Shown: piece by piece, positions 17,685-26,219 of the stretch
Layout of the letters: the number at the start of each line of letters is the position of its first letter
How positions within the stretch are numbered: the stretch's first letter is position 1
DNA from: Plantimonas leprariae
GTDB lineage: Bacteria; Pseudomonadota; Alphaproteobacteria; Rhizobiales; Rhizobiaceae
Assembly (NCBI RefSeq): GCF_008802405.1
Contig: NZ_VZDO01000012.1
Location: forward strand, 62,001 to 126,000
Direction: 5' to 3'
DNA length: 64,000 bases
Program-made: the position numbers and the translations under genes
Notes under the pieces: model-generated
Database searches by the model: none
What the model was told of the DNA's origin: nothing
What the model saw: the letters and a program-made list of their open reading frames with translations, nothing else

Positions 17685-19022
17685 TCAGGCATGCCGCCGG
17701 GTTTCCAGCGGCTGCGCGTCGCCCTCGGAATGGAACTGCACGTTGTTCCGGCCGCGATGCTTGGCGCGATACAGCGCGGCGTCGGCGGCGTCGAGCAGCG
17801 CGCCGGGGCTGGCGAAGGTGGTCTCCTCGGTCGAGGCGACGCCGATGCTGGCGGTCATGCGGATCGGGCGACGCCCCTCGCCACGCGCGACCTGTGCCGT
17901 CGCGATCGCGACCCGAAGCTTTTCGGCGAAGGCGACGGCCTCGGCGACGCTCATGTTCGGCAGCAGCACCGAGAACTCCTCGCCGCCATAGCGCGCCGCA
18001 TGGCACGCGGCGCCCTCGCAGTGCGAGCGGAGAATCCGGCCCGTCGCCTGCAGGCAGGCGTCGCCGGACTGGTGCCCGTATTCGTCGTTGATGCGCTTGA
18101 AGTGATCGAGGTCGATGATCAGCACCGCGAGCCCGGCTTCGCGGCTGCGGGCGGAGCCGAACTCGGCGTCGAGCATCGCGTCGAAGCTGCGCCGGTTGCC
18201 GATGCCGGTCAGCGCGTCCTCGACGGAAAGCGCGCGAAGCACGGAGTTCGTCTGGCTGAGCTTGGCGGAAACCTCGCCGTAGGTCTCCACCGCGGTGGAG
18301 ATCATCCGCAGCTCGACGAACAGCGGAGCAGGCGGCGCGGCGCCGCTGAAGGTTTCCGTCCCGATCGCCGTCAACCGGTCGATCGTCGCGTTGATCGGCC
18401 CTGCGACATGCGTGCGGAACATCCAGAAGATCAGCAGCGAGCCGAGCACCGGAACGGCGAGGATCGCCATCCAGAAATTGGTGATGCGGTTCGCGTTGGC
18501 CTCGATCTTGTTGGAGACGTTGTCGGCGACGAACGCGGAGTCGTTGACGAGATAGTCGGCGAGCTGCCGTGCCTTGCGGATGGCCTCGTTGTAGGTGGTG
18601 CGGAGCTGCTCGGCCGTATCGCCTCCGGCCCCGACGGCGGCCCCGCCGCGCTCGGCCGCGCGCAGCGAAGTGATCCGCTTCACGTCGTCCGCGATCGCCT
18701 TGGCCCCGTCGATCAGGACCTTGTCGTTGTCCAGGGTAAAGGTCTGCGAAAGCACCCGCAGTTCGAGCTGGACCTGGCGTTCCAGCCGCGCATCGCGCGC
18801 GAGATAGGCGGAATGCACCAGCGAGGCCAGCTTCTCGACCTTCACCGCGTTGGCGTTCTGCGCCAGGATCTTCGGTATCTGGTTTTCGCGCGTGAAGCGC
18901 GCGTCGTTCTCGATCTCGCGCATGAACGAGAACGAGAACAGCGCGGCCGCCACGACGTAGGTCACCGACGCGGCGACGAAGATGCGCCCCGCCGTGACCA
19001 GCGAAAATGGATGCCGGAACAT
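17685..19022 (-). CDS. Membrane diguanylate cyclase, paired with a periplasmic binding protein
   Basis: The product is 445 aa. Membrane span 1 is at about residues 11-33, followed by a ~160-residue periplasmic region that is mostly helical, span 2 at about 182-203, a short linker, and a GGDEF domain. The active-site motif is the canonical GGEEF at 346-350, with RINDEYGHQSGDACLQ and DADAALYRAKHRGRN-type segments, so cyclase activity is likely. The inhibitory RxxD I-site is not present (GAAC stands at that position). The gene starts 24 nt after the stop of an amino-acid-type binding protein on the same strand, implying co-transcription and possibly ligand-controlled c-di-GMP synthesis through the periplasmic domain. 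Confidence 0.9.
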   Translation of the reverse strand: MFRHPFSLVTAGRIFVAASVTYVVAAALFSFSFMREIENDARFTRENQIPKILAQNANAVKVEKLASLVHSAYLARDARLERQVQLELRVLSQTFTLDNDKVLIDGAKAIADDVKRITSLRAAERGGAAVGAGGDTAEQLRTTYNEAIRKARQLADYLVNDSAFVADNVSNKIEANANRITNFWMAILAVPVLGSLLIFWMFRTHVAGPINATIDRLTAIGTETFSGAAPPAPLFVELRMISTAVETYGEVSAKLSQTNSVLRALSVEDALTGIGNRRSFDAMLDAEFGSARSREAGLAVLIIDLDHFKRINDEYGHQSGDACLQATGRILRSHCEGAACHAARYGGEEFSVLLPNMSVAEAVAFAEKLRVAIATAQVARGEGRRPIRMTASIGVASTEETTFASPGALLDAADAALYRAKHRGRNNVQFHSEGDAQPLETRRHA

Positions 19023-19046
19023 GCCGCGGTCTCTCGCTGCCTCCCG

Positions 19047-19799
19047 TCAGTAGATGCTGAACGGGAAGTAGTTCGCGTTGATGCGGTCGTAGGTGCCGTT
19101 CAGCCGCAGCCGCTTGATCGAGGCATTCACATCGTCGATCAGCGCGGCCTGGTCCTTGCGAGCCGCGATATGCGACGAGCTCTGGAAGTACTCGCCGGTC
19201 ACCGGGTCGCCGATATAGCCGAACTTCTCGCCTTCCTGGGACTGCATCCAGTCGAGCACCTGAATGGCGTCGATGAGGGTGACGTCGGCTCTGCCGTCGA
19301 CCACCATCTGAAGAGCGTCCATCGTCCCGGGAGCTTCCAAAATCTCGCTCTTCGGATAGAAGCGGTGCACGTAGCCGGACTGCAACGTGTCCTTCTGGAC
19401 GGATATGCGCTTGCCGGCGAGCGCTTCCGGCGTCGAATCCTCGATCTTCTCCGGATCCCCGACGAAACCCGAATGCGAGCGGTAGTAGGATTCCGAGAAG
19501 GCGACCCGAGCCGCACGCTCGGGCGTGTTGGCCATGCTCGCGACGATCAGGTCGTAGTCGTTCTTTTCGAGACCGTCGATGATGTTATCCCAAGGCACCG
19601 CGACATAGGTGCATTCGTCGCCGAGATCGGCGCAGATCGCCTTCGCGAGATCGACGTCGAAGCCGCCGAGCTGGCCGTCCTTGACGTAGTTGAACGGCGG
19701 GTAGGCGCCCTCCGTGGCGATCCGGAGCTTGGCGGCTTCGGCGGCGGCGCTGCCCGCAAGAAGCACGGAAAGGGCGAAGACTGCGGACGAAAGCTTCAT
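19047..19799 (-). CDS. Periplasmic amino-acid-binding protein (SBP family 3) without a transporter
   Basis: The product is 250 aa with a Sec signal peptide (cleavage near residues 20-23). The mature protein follows the family-3 pattern: LRIATEGAYPPFNY, GQLGGFDVDLAKAIC, VPWDNIIDGLEKNDYDLIVASM, and the hinge/ligand region with GKRISVQKDTLQ. This group binds basic or other amino acids. No permease or ATPase is nearby; the only partner is the membrane diguanylate cyclase 24 nt downstream. This arrangement argues for a sensing rather than an uptake role. ATG 19799 was chosen as the start of the signal peptide, although no strong ribosome-binding site is visible. Confidence 0.9.
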   Translation of the reverse strand: MKLSSAVFALSVLLAGSAAAEAAKLRIATEGAYPPFNYVKDGQLGGFDVDLAKAICADLGDECTYVAVPWDNIIDGLEKNDYDLIVASMANTPERAARVAFSESYYRSHSGFVGDPEKIEDSTPEALAGKRISVQKDTLQSGYVHRFYPKSEILEAPGTMDALQMVVDGRADVTLIDAIQVLDWMQSQEGEKFGYIGDPVTGEYFQSSSHIAARKDQAALIDDVNASIKRLRLNGTYDRINANYFPFSIY

Positions 19800-19886
19800 G
19801 GCGAGACGACCGAGACTATTGGTTGAACCCGGCCATCCTCGCAACCACACACCAAGAGTTCGTAACCGTCGCCGGCCGGCGCGCGT

Positions 19887-20480
19887 TTATCGCCGGGATT
19901 GGTTGACCTTGCGTGAACGTTCGCCGCCGAGCCACATCCGCTCGAACACGCCGTCGCGCAGCACGAAGCGGTGCCGCAACGCGCCGGCGGCATGGAGGCC
20001 GATCAGGCACAGGAGCGCGATGGCGACGGAGCCGTGGAGCTGGAAAAGCCGATCGCTGAGATCCTCGTCCATCGGCAGGACGCTCGGCAGCGACACGATG
20101 CCGTAGAGCCGGATCGTGTCGCCGGCCGTTTCCGACGCCGCCCAGCCGAGCGCCGGCATGGCGAGAACGCAGACGTAGAGCGCGGCCTGGACGCCGCCCG
20201 CGAGAAGCCGCTCCCAGGCCGGCCGCCGCAGCGGCGGCAGCGGATGCGCCAGGCGCCATGCGAGGCGCGCCAGCACCACGAGGAACAGCGTCAGGCCGAC
20301 GGAGCGGTGGAGATCGACGAGTGTCGCGCCGAGATCGCCGGGACCGGCCTGTTCCGCCGCGAGGATCAGGCCGAACATCAGGGCGAGGAGCGCCACGGTC
20401 GTCCAGTGGAAGATGCGCGTCCCCAGCGGCAACCGCGCGACGCCGTCCGATCCGTCTTGAAGGGAGCGCGTTTCGGTCAA
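19887..20480 (-). CDS. Cytochrome b561
   Basis: The product is 197 aa with four membrane helices. Likely axial haem ligands are His25 (RIFHWTT), His58 (DLHRS), His149 (QLHGS) and His163 (GLHAAG), the arrangement of prokaryotic cytochrome b561, which moves electrons between quinol and periplasmic or small-molecule acceptors such as superoxide. The start is a TTG at 20480 with GGGAG at ideal spacing (7 nt); no ATG or GTG fits. It is transcribed away from a cupredoxin gene across a 117-bp shared intergenic region, so the two may form a redox pair. Confidence 0.9.
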   Translation of the reverse strand: MTETRSLQDGSDGVARLPLGTRIFHWTTVALLALMFGLILAAEQAGPGDLGATLVDLHRSVGLTLFLVVLARLAWRLAHPLPPLRRPAWERLLAGGVQAALYVCVLAMPALGWAASETAGDTIRLYGIVSLPSVLPMDEDLSDRLFQLHGSVAIALLCLIGLHAAGALRHRFVLRDGVFERMWLGGERSRKVNQSRR

Positions 20481-20597
20481 TGCGTTGCTCCCGCCGGCAA
20501 ACGCGCTAGGAAAGTCTCGTTCACAGTGCGCCGGAGGCCGCGGTGGCGCAAGCTGCCCGGAAACTTTCGCCGCGAACCCCTGATCGGAGAACCGTAC

Positions 20598-21047
20598 ATG
20601 CTTTCCCGTCTCACAGGCATGGCCGCCGGCCTCGCCGTTTCGGCCGCCGTTCTGGTTGCCGCCCCGTCGGCCTTCGCGGCGGAAACCGTGGCCGTCAAGC
20701 TCGTCGGCGAACGCGGCGGCAAGATGAGCATCGAGCTCGACAAGGCCTCGGTGCCGGCCGGCGAGGTCACGTTCAAGGTCGTGAACATCGCCAAGAACAC
20801 CCCGCACGAGATGGTCGTCATCAAGCTCGACTCGGCCGGGCAGAAACTGAAGGTGGATCCCGACACGAACAAGGTGGACGAATCCAAGCTGAAAAGCCTC
20901 GGCGAGGTCGAGGGCTTGAAGGCCGGCCAGAGCGGCGACCTGAAGGTTCAACTTGAACCCGGCAACTACGAACTCATCTGCAACTACAAAGGCCACGTGA
21001 TGGCCGGCATGGTCGTGCCGTTCACGGTGAAGGCCGCGTCGAGCTGA
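20598..21047 (+). CDS. Periplasmic cupredoxin (plastocyanin/azurin-like)
   Basis: The product is 149 aa. It has a Sec signal peptide (cleaved after SAFA, about residue 27) and a single cupredoxin fold. The type 1 copper ligands are all present: His70 (NTPHEM), Cys128, His133 and Met138, with the C-x4-H-x4-M spacing of blue copper proteins. It is expected to be a periplasmic electron carrier or copper-binding protein. GGAG at 20586-20589 supports ATG 20598. It lies head-to-head with the cytochrome b561 gene. Confidence 0.9.
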   Translation: MLSRLTGMAAGLAVSAAVLVAAPSAFAAETVAVKLVGERGGKMSIELDKASVPAGEVTFKVVNIAKNTPHEMVVIKLDSAGQKLKVDPDTNKVDESKLKSLGEVEGLKAGQSGDLKVQLEPGNYELICNYKGHVMAGMVVPFTVKAASS

Positions 21048-21095
21048 CGGCAGTCAAGTGCGGGGTGGCGGTGCGGAACAACGCACCGCCATTCC

Positions 21096-21578
21096 TCAAG
21101 CCTTCGCAGGCTCGTTGCCGATGGCGACGATCTCCGCCTCGCCGTTGCCCGCCTTGACGGTATCGCCGACTTCGCGTCCGACGAGGCTCCGGGCGAGCGG
21201 CGAGACGAAGGAGACGAGCCCGTCGGCGGGGTCCGCCTCGTCGATCCCGACGATCCGAAACCGCTGCTCGCGCCCGTCGTCGCGCTCGATCGTGACCAAG
21301 CTGCCGAACTGGACGGTCTCGAGGTCGGCGCGCGGCTCGGCCACCTGCGACGTCGCGCGGCGGGCGCGGAAGTAGCGCAGGTCCCGGTTGATCGTCGCCA
21401 TCGCGACCTTGTCGTCCGCGGCGCGGGCGGCATCCAGCCGGCGCGCGAGTTCGGCAATCTCGCCGTCGATCAAGGCGAGGCCGCGCACCGTCACGATGTT
21501 GGGATCCTGCCCCAGCTCGCGCTCCGGCAGGACCTCGACCTGATCCTCGTTCGGCTCCTTGACGAAAGCGACGCTCAT
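21096..21578 (-). CDS. GreA/GreB-family transcription elongation factor homolog
   Basis: The product is 160 aa. An N-terminal helical hairpin (about residues 30-75) precedes a C-terminal FKBP-like GreA/GreB domain with FGSLVTIERDDG, RIVGIDEADPADGLVSFVSPLARSLVG and VGDTVKAGNGEAEIVAIG. Gre factors stimulate RNA polymerase to cleave backtracked transcripts. The hairpin here differs from canonical GreA and the protein is likely a secondary Gre-like paralog binding in the RNA polymerase secondary channel. It is convergent with the cupredoxin gene (48-bp gap). Whether it carries the acidic hairpin tip needed for cleavage is not clear by eye. Confidence 0.85.
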   Translation of the reverse strand: MSVAFVKEPNEDQVEVLPERELGQDPNIVTVRGLALIDGEIAELARRLDAARAADDKVAMATINRDLRYFRARRATSQVAEPRADLETVQFGSLVTIERDDGREQRFRIVGIDEADPADGLVSFVSPLARSLVGREVGDTVKAGNGEAEIVAIGNEPAKA

Positions 21579-21644
21579 CGGTCTCCGATTCCTCTCATAT
21601 TCGAGGGAAATATAAGGTCGGCGGCGTCGTTTTGAAGTTCAGGC

Positions 21645-22676
21645 TTAAGTCGAGGATCTCGGCGAAACCGCCGGAAATTCCGCGGCGACCCGATCGATCA
21701 CCGGCTCGACGCCGAAGCGGATCGGGTCGACCGCGGGTAGCCCGTGCTCGCCCGCAAGCCGATCGAGATAGGTAAGCGCCTGCCCCTCTCCCAGCTTCTC
21801 GGTGTTGACGGCGATGCCGACGCAGCGCACCGCCGGGTTGACGATCCGACCTAGACGGACCGTCATGTCGATCACCTCGGCGATGGCGGGGATCGGCGCC
21901 TCGACGCCGCGCATCGCCCGCCGCGTCGGCTCGTGGCAGACGACGAAGGCGTCCGGCTGGCTGCCGTGCAGGAGGCCGAGCGTCACGCCGGAGAAGGACG
22001 GGTGGAACAGCGACCCCTGCCCTTCGACGAGGTCCCAATGATCGGGATCGGCATCGGGCGACAGCCATTCGGCCGCCCCGGCGATGAAATCGGCCACCAC
22101 CGCGTCTACCGCGACGCCCTTGCCGGAGATGAGGAGTCCCGTCTGGCCGGTGGCGCGGAAGTCCGCCTGCCAGCCGCGCCGCCGCATGGCGGCTTCGAGC
22201 GCCAGCGCCGTGAACTTCTTGCCGACCGAGCAATCCGTCCCGACGGTCAGCAGCCGGCGGCCGGAGCGCACCGTCCCCTTGCCAGTCGCGAAGGCGCGCT
22301 CGGCATGCCGCACGTCGTGCAGCGCCGCGCCGTGCTTCGCCGCGGCTTCCGCGATCTCCGGCACTGAGGCGAGGCGGACATGCAGGCCGGACGCGACGTC
22401 GAAGCCGGCTTCGATCGCCGCGACCACGTGCGGGATCCAAGACGGCGCGAGGACGCCGCCGGCATTGGCGACCGCCACCACGAAGGTACGCGCACCCTTC
22501 GCCGCCGCTTCCTCGATCGAAAGGTCCGGCACGCCGGTATCGGCGCCGCATCCGGGCAGGCGCATCTGGCCGACACACCAGTCCCGCCGCCAGTGGACGA
22601 GCCCGTGCGCGACCTTCGCTGCGAGCTGGTCGCGCACGTCGCCGAGAAAGAGAAGATACGGCTGCCTCAGTTCCAT
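21645..22676 (-). CDS. dgcN: DUF1611-family protein DgcN (P-loop, D-glutamate-associated)
   Basis: The product is 343 aa and belongs to the DUF1611 family, recently linked to D-amino-acid/D-glutamate metabolism as DgcN, a putative N-acetyltransferase-like enzyme. Visible features are an N-terminal Rossmann-like domain, then a P-loop GTDCSVGKKFTAL near the middle, VEGQGSLFHPSFSGVTLGLLHG and the C-terminal GIAVNTE strand. The usual neighbour, an enolase-superfamily dipeptide epimerase (DgcA), is absent here. ATG 22676 follows GAGAGG; a longer reading adds only Arg-rich residues. The gene stands alone between the Gre-like gene and a GGDEF-EAL gene. Confidence 0.8.
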   Translation of the reverse strand: MELRQPYLLFLGDVRDQLAAKVAHGLVHWRRDWCVGQMRLPGCGADTGVPDLSIEEAAAKGARTFVVAVANAGGVLAPSWIPHVVAAIEAGFDVASGLHVRLASVPEIAEAAAKHGAALHDVRHAERAFATGKGTVRSGRRLLTVGTDCSVGKKFTALALEAAMRRRGWQADFRATGQTGLLISGKGVAVDAVVADFIAGAAEWLSPDADPDHWDLVEGQGSLFHPSFSGVTLGLLHGSQPDAFVVCHEPTRRAMRGVEAPIPAIAEVIDMTVRLGRIVNPAVRCVGIAVNTEKLGEGQALTYLDRLAGEHGLPAVDPIRFGVEPVIDRVAAEFPAVSPRSST

Positions 22677-22761
22677 CGTCCTGCCCTCTCCACGCCTCGC
22701 GATCGCGCTTCGGGAAAAGGAATGGCGCATCCGCGCCGTCCGGCCAAGCCGGGGATCGGAT

Positions 22762-25215
22762 TCAGGCGGCGGATATCCCCGCCCGCGCCGGCCTGCCGGC
22801 CCGCTTCGCCTCGCCGCGCAGCGAGGTCGCGTAGGTTCTCATGAGCACAGCTGGGATGTCGCTCGGGGGCACCGGGCGGCTGAAGTGATAGCCCTGCATC
22901 TCCGGGCAGCCTTCCGCCTTGAGGGCGGCGTAGTGCTCCTCGGTCTCGACGCCTTCCGCGATCACGGCGATGCCGAGCGCCTCGCTGAGGTTGATCACAG
23001 ACCGGATCACGGCGAGGTTCTGCGACATCTCCATGCGGCGCACGAAGGACTGATCGATCTTCACCTTATCGAACGGATAGCGCGTCAGGTAGCCGAGCGA
23101 GGAGTAGCCGGTCCCGAAGTCGTCCATCGAGATGCGGATGCCGAGCGAGCGCAGGTCCGTCAGCGTCGCGAGGATGGCGTCGGCGTTCTCCAGCATCAGC
23201 GACTCGGTGACTTCGAGCTGCAGGCGGCTCGGCTCGATGCCGGTTTCCTCCACGATGGCGCGAATGTCCCGGAAAAGGTCGACGTTGCGGAACTGGATCG
23301 GCGAAAGGTTCACCGAGACCGTCAGGTGCTCCGGCCAGGTCATCGCCTGGAGGCAGGCCGTCCGCAGCACCCAGAGGCCGATCGGATGCATCAGCCCGAC
23401 ATCCTCGGCGATCGGAATGAACTCGCCCGGCGACACCATGCCGCCGGGACGCCGCCAGCGCAGCAGCGCCTCGAAACCCGACACCATGCCGCGATCGGCC
23501 TCGACGAAGGGCTGGTAGAACAGCTCCAGCTCGGCACCGTTCTCCACGGCCGCGCGCAGGGATATCTCCATCTCGCGCCGGCGCTGGAGCTTGTCGGTCA
23601 TCTCGCGGCGGTAGAAGCGGTAGGTGTTCTTGCCCTCGCCCTTTGCGCTGTACAGGGCGAGATCGACGCGCATCAGCATCTCGTCGGAGAGCGCGGGGTT
23701 CGCGTCGGGCGAGCTCGTCGCGATGCCGACGCTGACGCCGATCGACAGCCAGTGCCCCTCGATCTCGAACGGCTGGCCGACGACCGCGATGAATGCCTCG
23801 GCGCGCGCCGCGCAGACCTCGTCGTCGTGGGGTACAGGCAAGACCACCGCGAACTCGTCGCCGCCGATCCGCGCGACAAGTTCGCCGGGTTCCAGGCAGG
23901 CGCGCAGCCGGACGGCCACCTCCTGCAGCAGCTTGTCGCCGATCGGATGCCCGAGCGCGTCGTTCACCGTCTTGAAGCCGTCGAGATCGAGGCCGAGCAC
24001 CGTGACGCCCCGGTCGAGGAGCGCAGCCTCCAGATGCTCGCGGAAGCGCATCCGGTTCGGCAGGTCCGTCAGCGGATCGTGGCTCGCGAGGTGCCGCATC
24101 ACCTCGTCCTCGCGGAAGCGCTCGGTGACGTCCTCCATCGTCGCGACGAAGCCGCCGCCGACCACGCCGCGCCGCGACAGCGCGAGCGTCCGGCCGTCCT
24201 TCAGCGTTTCGAGGAAAGTGCCCGTGCCGTTCGCCGCGAGCGTCAGCTTCAGGATCTCGTCCTGTCGCACCTCCTCCAAGCCCATGCCGATCCGGCGCTT
24301 GCCGAACATCTCCTCGAACCGGCGGTTGACGACCACGAGGTCGCGGTCGCGATCGAACAGGCAGAGCGCCTGGGACATGTTGTCGAGCGCCGCCTGGAAC
24401 CGGGCGTTCTGGGTGGTGATGGTTTCCGTGTAGCCGCTCGCCTGCTGCAGCCGCGTCGATTCGACGTGCCGGAGCTTCTCGGCCATGCCGGACTGAACCG
24501 AGGCGAGCGCCTCGAGGAGCCCCTTGCCTTCGGCCCCTTCCACGATGTCGATCCGGTTGTGCAGCTTGCCCGAGGCAATGGCCCGCGCCAGCCGCTCGGC
24601 GCGACGCAGCGGCAACACCGCCGAACGCGTCAGCACGAGGACGCTCGCGACCGCGAGCATCAGCGTGGCGACGGCGCCCGCCATCAGTCGACGGGCGCCG
24701 TCGGCGTGGCTTCGCTTCGCCGCATCGTGCAGCGCGGCGAGGCCGGGACGGGCTTCCCGGACGGCTGCGGCGATATCGTTCGCGGTCCGGTCGAGTTCCT
24801 CGAAGAACTTGCGGCGGGACATGTCGGCGCGCGACTTCCAGGCGCGGTCGAGATGCAGCTCCGCGCCCTGCAGTTCCGCATCGATCGAGACATAGATGTC
24901 GTCGCGCGGCAGGAGGGCGCGGATCGCGGCGAGATCGGCCATCGTCGCGGCCAGCCGGTCGACGAGCTCGGGCGGCAGCGAAAGGCGCCTCTCGCCTTCC
25001 GCGATCGGCCCGGCATGCAAGGCCTCGTCGGCTTTCAGCGCGACAAGCGACAGTTCCGCGCCGCGCAGCCGGTCGAACGCCAGGACGCCGATATCCACGA
25101 CGCGCGCGGTCATCGCGTCCGCATCCCGCTGCCACGAGTGCGCCCAGCCGCCGACCGCCATGGCGACGACCGCCAGGGTCGTGCATGAGACGACAAGCTT
25201 CAGACGCAGCGACAT
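22762..25215 (-). CDS. Membrane-bound HAMP-PAS-GGDEF-EAL c-di-GMP protein
   Basis: The product is 817 aa. Span 1 is at about residues 5-25, followed by a ~155-residue helical periplasmic sensor region and span 2 at about 180-203. A HAMP-like linker leads to a PAS domain (about 265-375), a GGDEF domain with intact GGDEF at 451-455, and an EAL domain with EAL at 582-584, LSPIQF, EVTESLML and DDFGTGYSSL. Both catalytic motifs look complete, so it could synthesise and degrade c-di-GMP; an RxxD I-site is not evident. ATG 25215 begins just before span 1; longer readings add a non-conserved Arg-rich tail. It is transcribed divergently from dps. Confidence 0.9.
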   Translation of the reverse strand: MSLRLKLVVSCTTLAVVAMAVGGWAHSWQRDADAMTARVVDIGVLAFDRLRGAELSLVALKADEALHAGPIAEGERRLSLPPELVDRLAATMADLAAIRALLPRDDIYVSIDAELQGAELHLDRAWKSRADMSRRKFFEELDRTANDIAAAVREARPGLAALHDAAKRSHADGARRLMAGAVATLMLAVASVLVLTRSAVLPLRRAERLARAIASGKLHNRIDIVEGAEGKGLLEALASVQSGMAEKLRHVESTRLQQASGYTETITTQNARFQAALDNMSQALCLFDRDRDLVVVNRRFEEMFGKRRIGMGLEEVRQDEILKLTLAANGTGTFLETLKDGRTLALSRRGVVGGGFVATMEDVTERFREDEVMRHLASHDPLTDLPNRMRFREHLEAALLDRGVTVLGLDLDGFKTVNDALGHPIGDKLLQEVAVRLRACLEPGELVARIGGDEFAVVLPVPHDDEVCAARAEAFIAVVGQPFEIEGHWLSIGVSVGIATSSPDANPALSDEMLMRVDLALYSAKGEGKNTYRFYRREMTDKLQRRREMEISLRAAVENGAELELFYQPFVEADRGMVSGFEALLRWRRPGGMVSPGEFIPIAEDVGLMHPIGLWVLRTACLQAMTWPEHLTVSVNLSPIQFRNVDLFRDIRAIVEETGIEPSRLQLEVTESLMLENADAILATLTDLRSLGIRISMDDFGTGYSSLGYLTRYPFDKVKIDQSFVRRMEMSQNLAVIRSVINLSEALGIAVIAEGVETEEHYAALKAEGCPEMQGYHFSRPVPPSDIPAVLMRTYATSLRGEAKRAGRPARAGISAA

Positions 25216-25425
25216 CCGACCATCCGCGGTCACCTGTTTCGGGCGACGTGTCGCATGCCGACGGTTACCTCCCCGTGACCCCGCCGCAGCAACGGGAGCC
25301 GATTTCGGCTTCGCTCGCGTTTCGCGGTTAACGAGCCCTGTATCGTCTTGCCGCGCCGCTTCCGCAGCTTTCCGGCGGGTTCCGCAGGGATCGCGTCGCG
25401 GCTGCCGTCTCGGAGCCGCAGGGCA

Positions 25426-25450
25426 GGAACACTCCCGCCCCTCGGTCATT
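25426..25450 (+). promoter_or_regulatory. Possible EcfG-type general-stress promoter of dps
   Basis: GGAAC (25426-25430), then 16 nt, then CATT (25447-25450) approximates the alphaproteobacterial EcfG pattern GGAAC-N16/17-CGTT with one mismatch. It lies ~30 nt before the dps ATG. The only support beyond the motif is that Dps is a stress gene. Confidence 0.25.
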
Positions 25451-25478
25451 TCGAGGCAGCAAGCCCAAGGAGCGGACG

Positions 25479-26057
25479 ATGGCGAAGAAGCCCGAGAACG
25501 CGGCGCAGCCGCAGTACAAGGTCGAGTACAGGGAGATACAACCCTACGGCACGCTGAAGCGGCTTCCGCTCGCCCTCGAGGACAATGCCCGCAAGCAGAG
25601 CGTCGACATCCTGAACCAGGTGCTCGCCGACACGATGACGCTCCGCGACATGTACAAGAAGCATCACTGGCAGATGTCGGGAGCGACCTTCTACCAGCTT
25701 CACCTGCTGCTGGACGAGCACTACAAGATCCAGTCCGCGCTGGTGGATACGATCGCGGAGCGCATCATGGCGCTCGGCGGCATCTCGATCGCCATGCCGC
25801 ACGACGTCATCGAGCTGACGAAGATCCCGCGCCCGCCGAAGGGCCGTGAGGACGTGCCGACGCAGCTCGCCCGGCTCCTGGAAGCGCACGAGATCGTACT
25901 GCGCGAATGCCACGAGGGCGCGGACGCCGCCGACGAATCGGGCGACGACGGCACCAACGACCTCCTCGTCAGCGACGTGATCCGGGCCAACGAGCCGCAA
26001 GTCTGGTTCATCGCCGAGCATCTGGCGGAAACCGAACTCGTCCGCGACGACCGCTGA
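25479..26057 (+). CDS. dps: DNA starvation/stationary-phase protection protein Dps
   Basis: The product is 192 aa of the ferritin-like Dps family, which forms dodecamers that oxidise and store iron and protect DNA. The ferroxidase signature is clear: KKHHWQMSGATFYQLH with His63 and His75, then Asp79, Asp90 and Glu94 in VDTIAERIMALGG. The N-terminal ~20 residues contain several Lys, as in DNA-binding Dps proteins. AAGGAG lies just upstream of ATG 25479. It is monocistronic; the next gene follows after 162 bp. Confidence 0.95.
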   Translation: MAKKPENAAQPQYKVEYREIQPYGTLKRLPLALEDNARKQSVDILNQVLADTMTLRDMYKKHHWQMSGATFYQLHLLLDEHYKIQSALVDTIAERIMALGGISIAMPHDVIELTKIPRPPKGREDVPTQLARLLEAHEIVLRECHEGADAADESGDDGTNDLLVSDVIRANEPQVWFIAEHLAETELVRDDR

Positions 26058-26219
26058 CCGCCGTCGAGGTCCGCCGACGGGCTGCTCGCCGGAACGCGAG
26101 CGGCCCTTCTGGTGCGAGCAATTGTTCCGTCCGTGAGCAGAAATCCGATTTCGGGCGTGTTTCCGCCCGGAGATGCGTTATCTATTCTCCCCGATTCGAG
26201 CCGGGAGGAGCCGAGCGCC

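Noticed and set aside
17430-19826. 798-aa plus-strand frame opposite the cyclase and binding-protein genes
   Set aside because: Antisense shadow; repetitive Arg/Asp/Gly composition and no domain.
22084-25188. 1034-aa plus-strand frame opposite the GGDEF-EAL gene
   Set aside because: Long only because of high G+C; composition is not protein-like and the opposite strand encodes full catalytic motifs.
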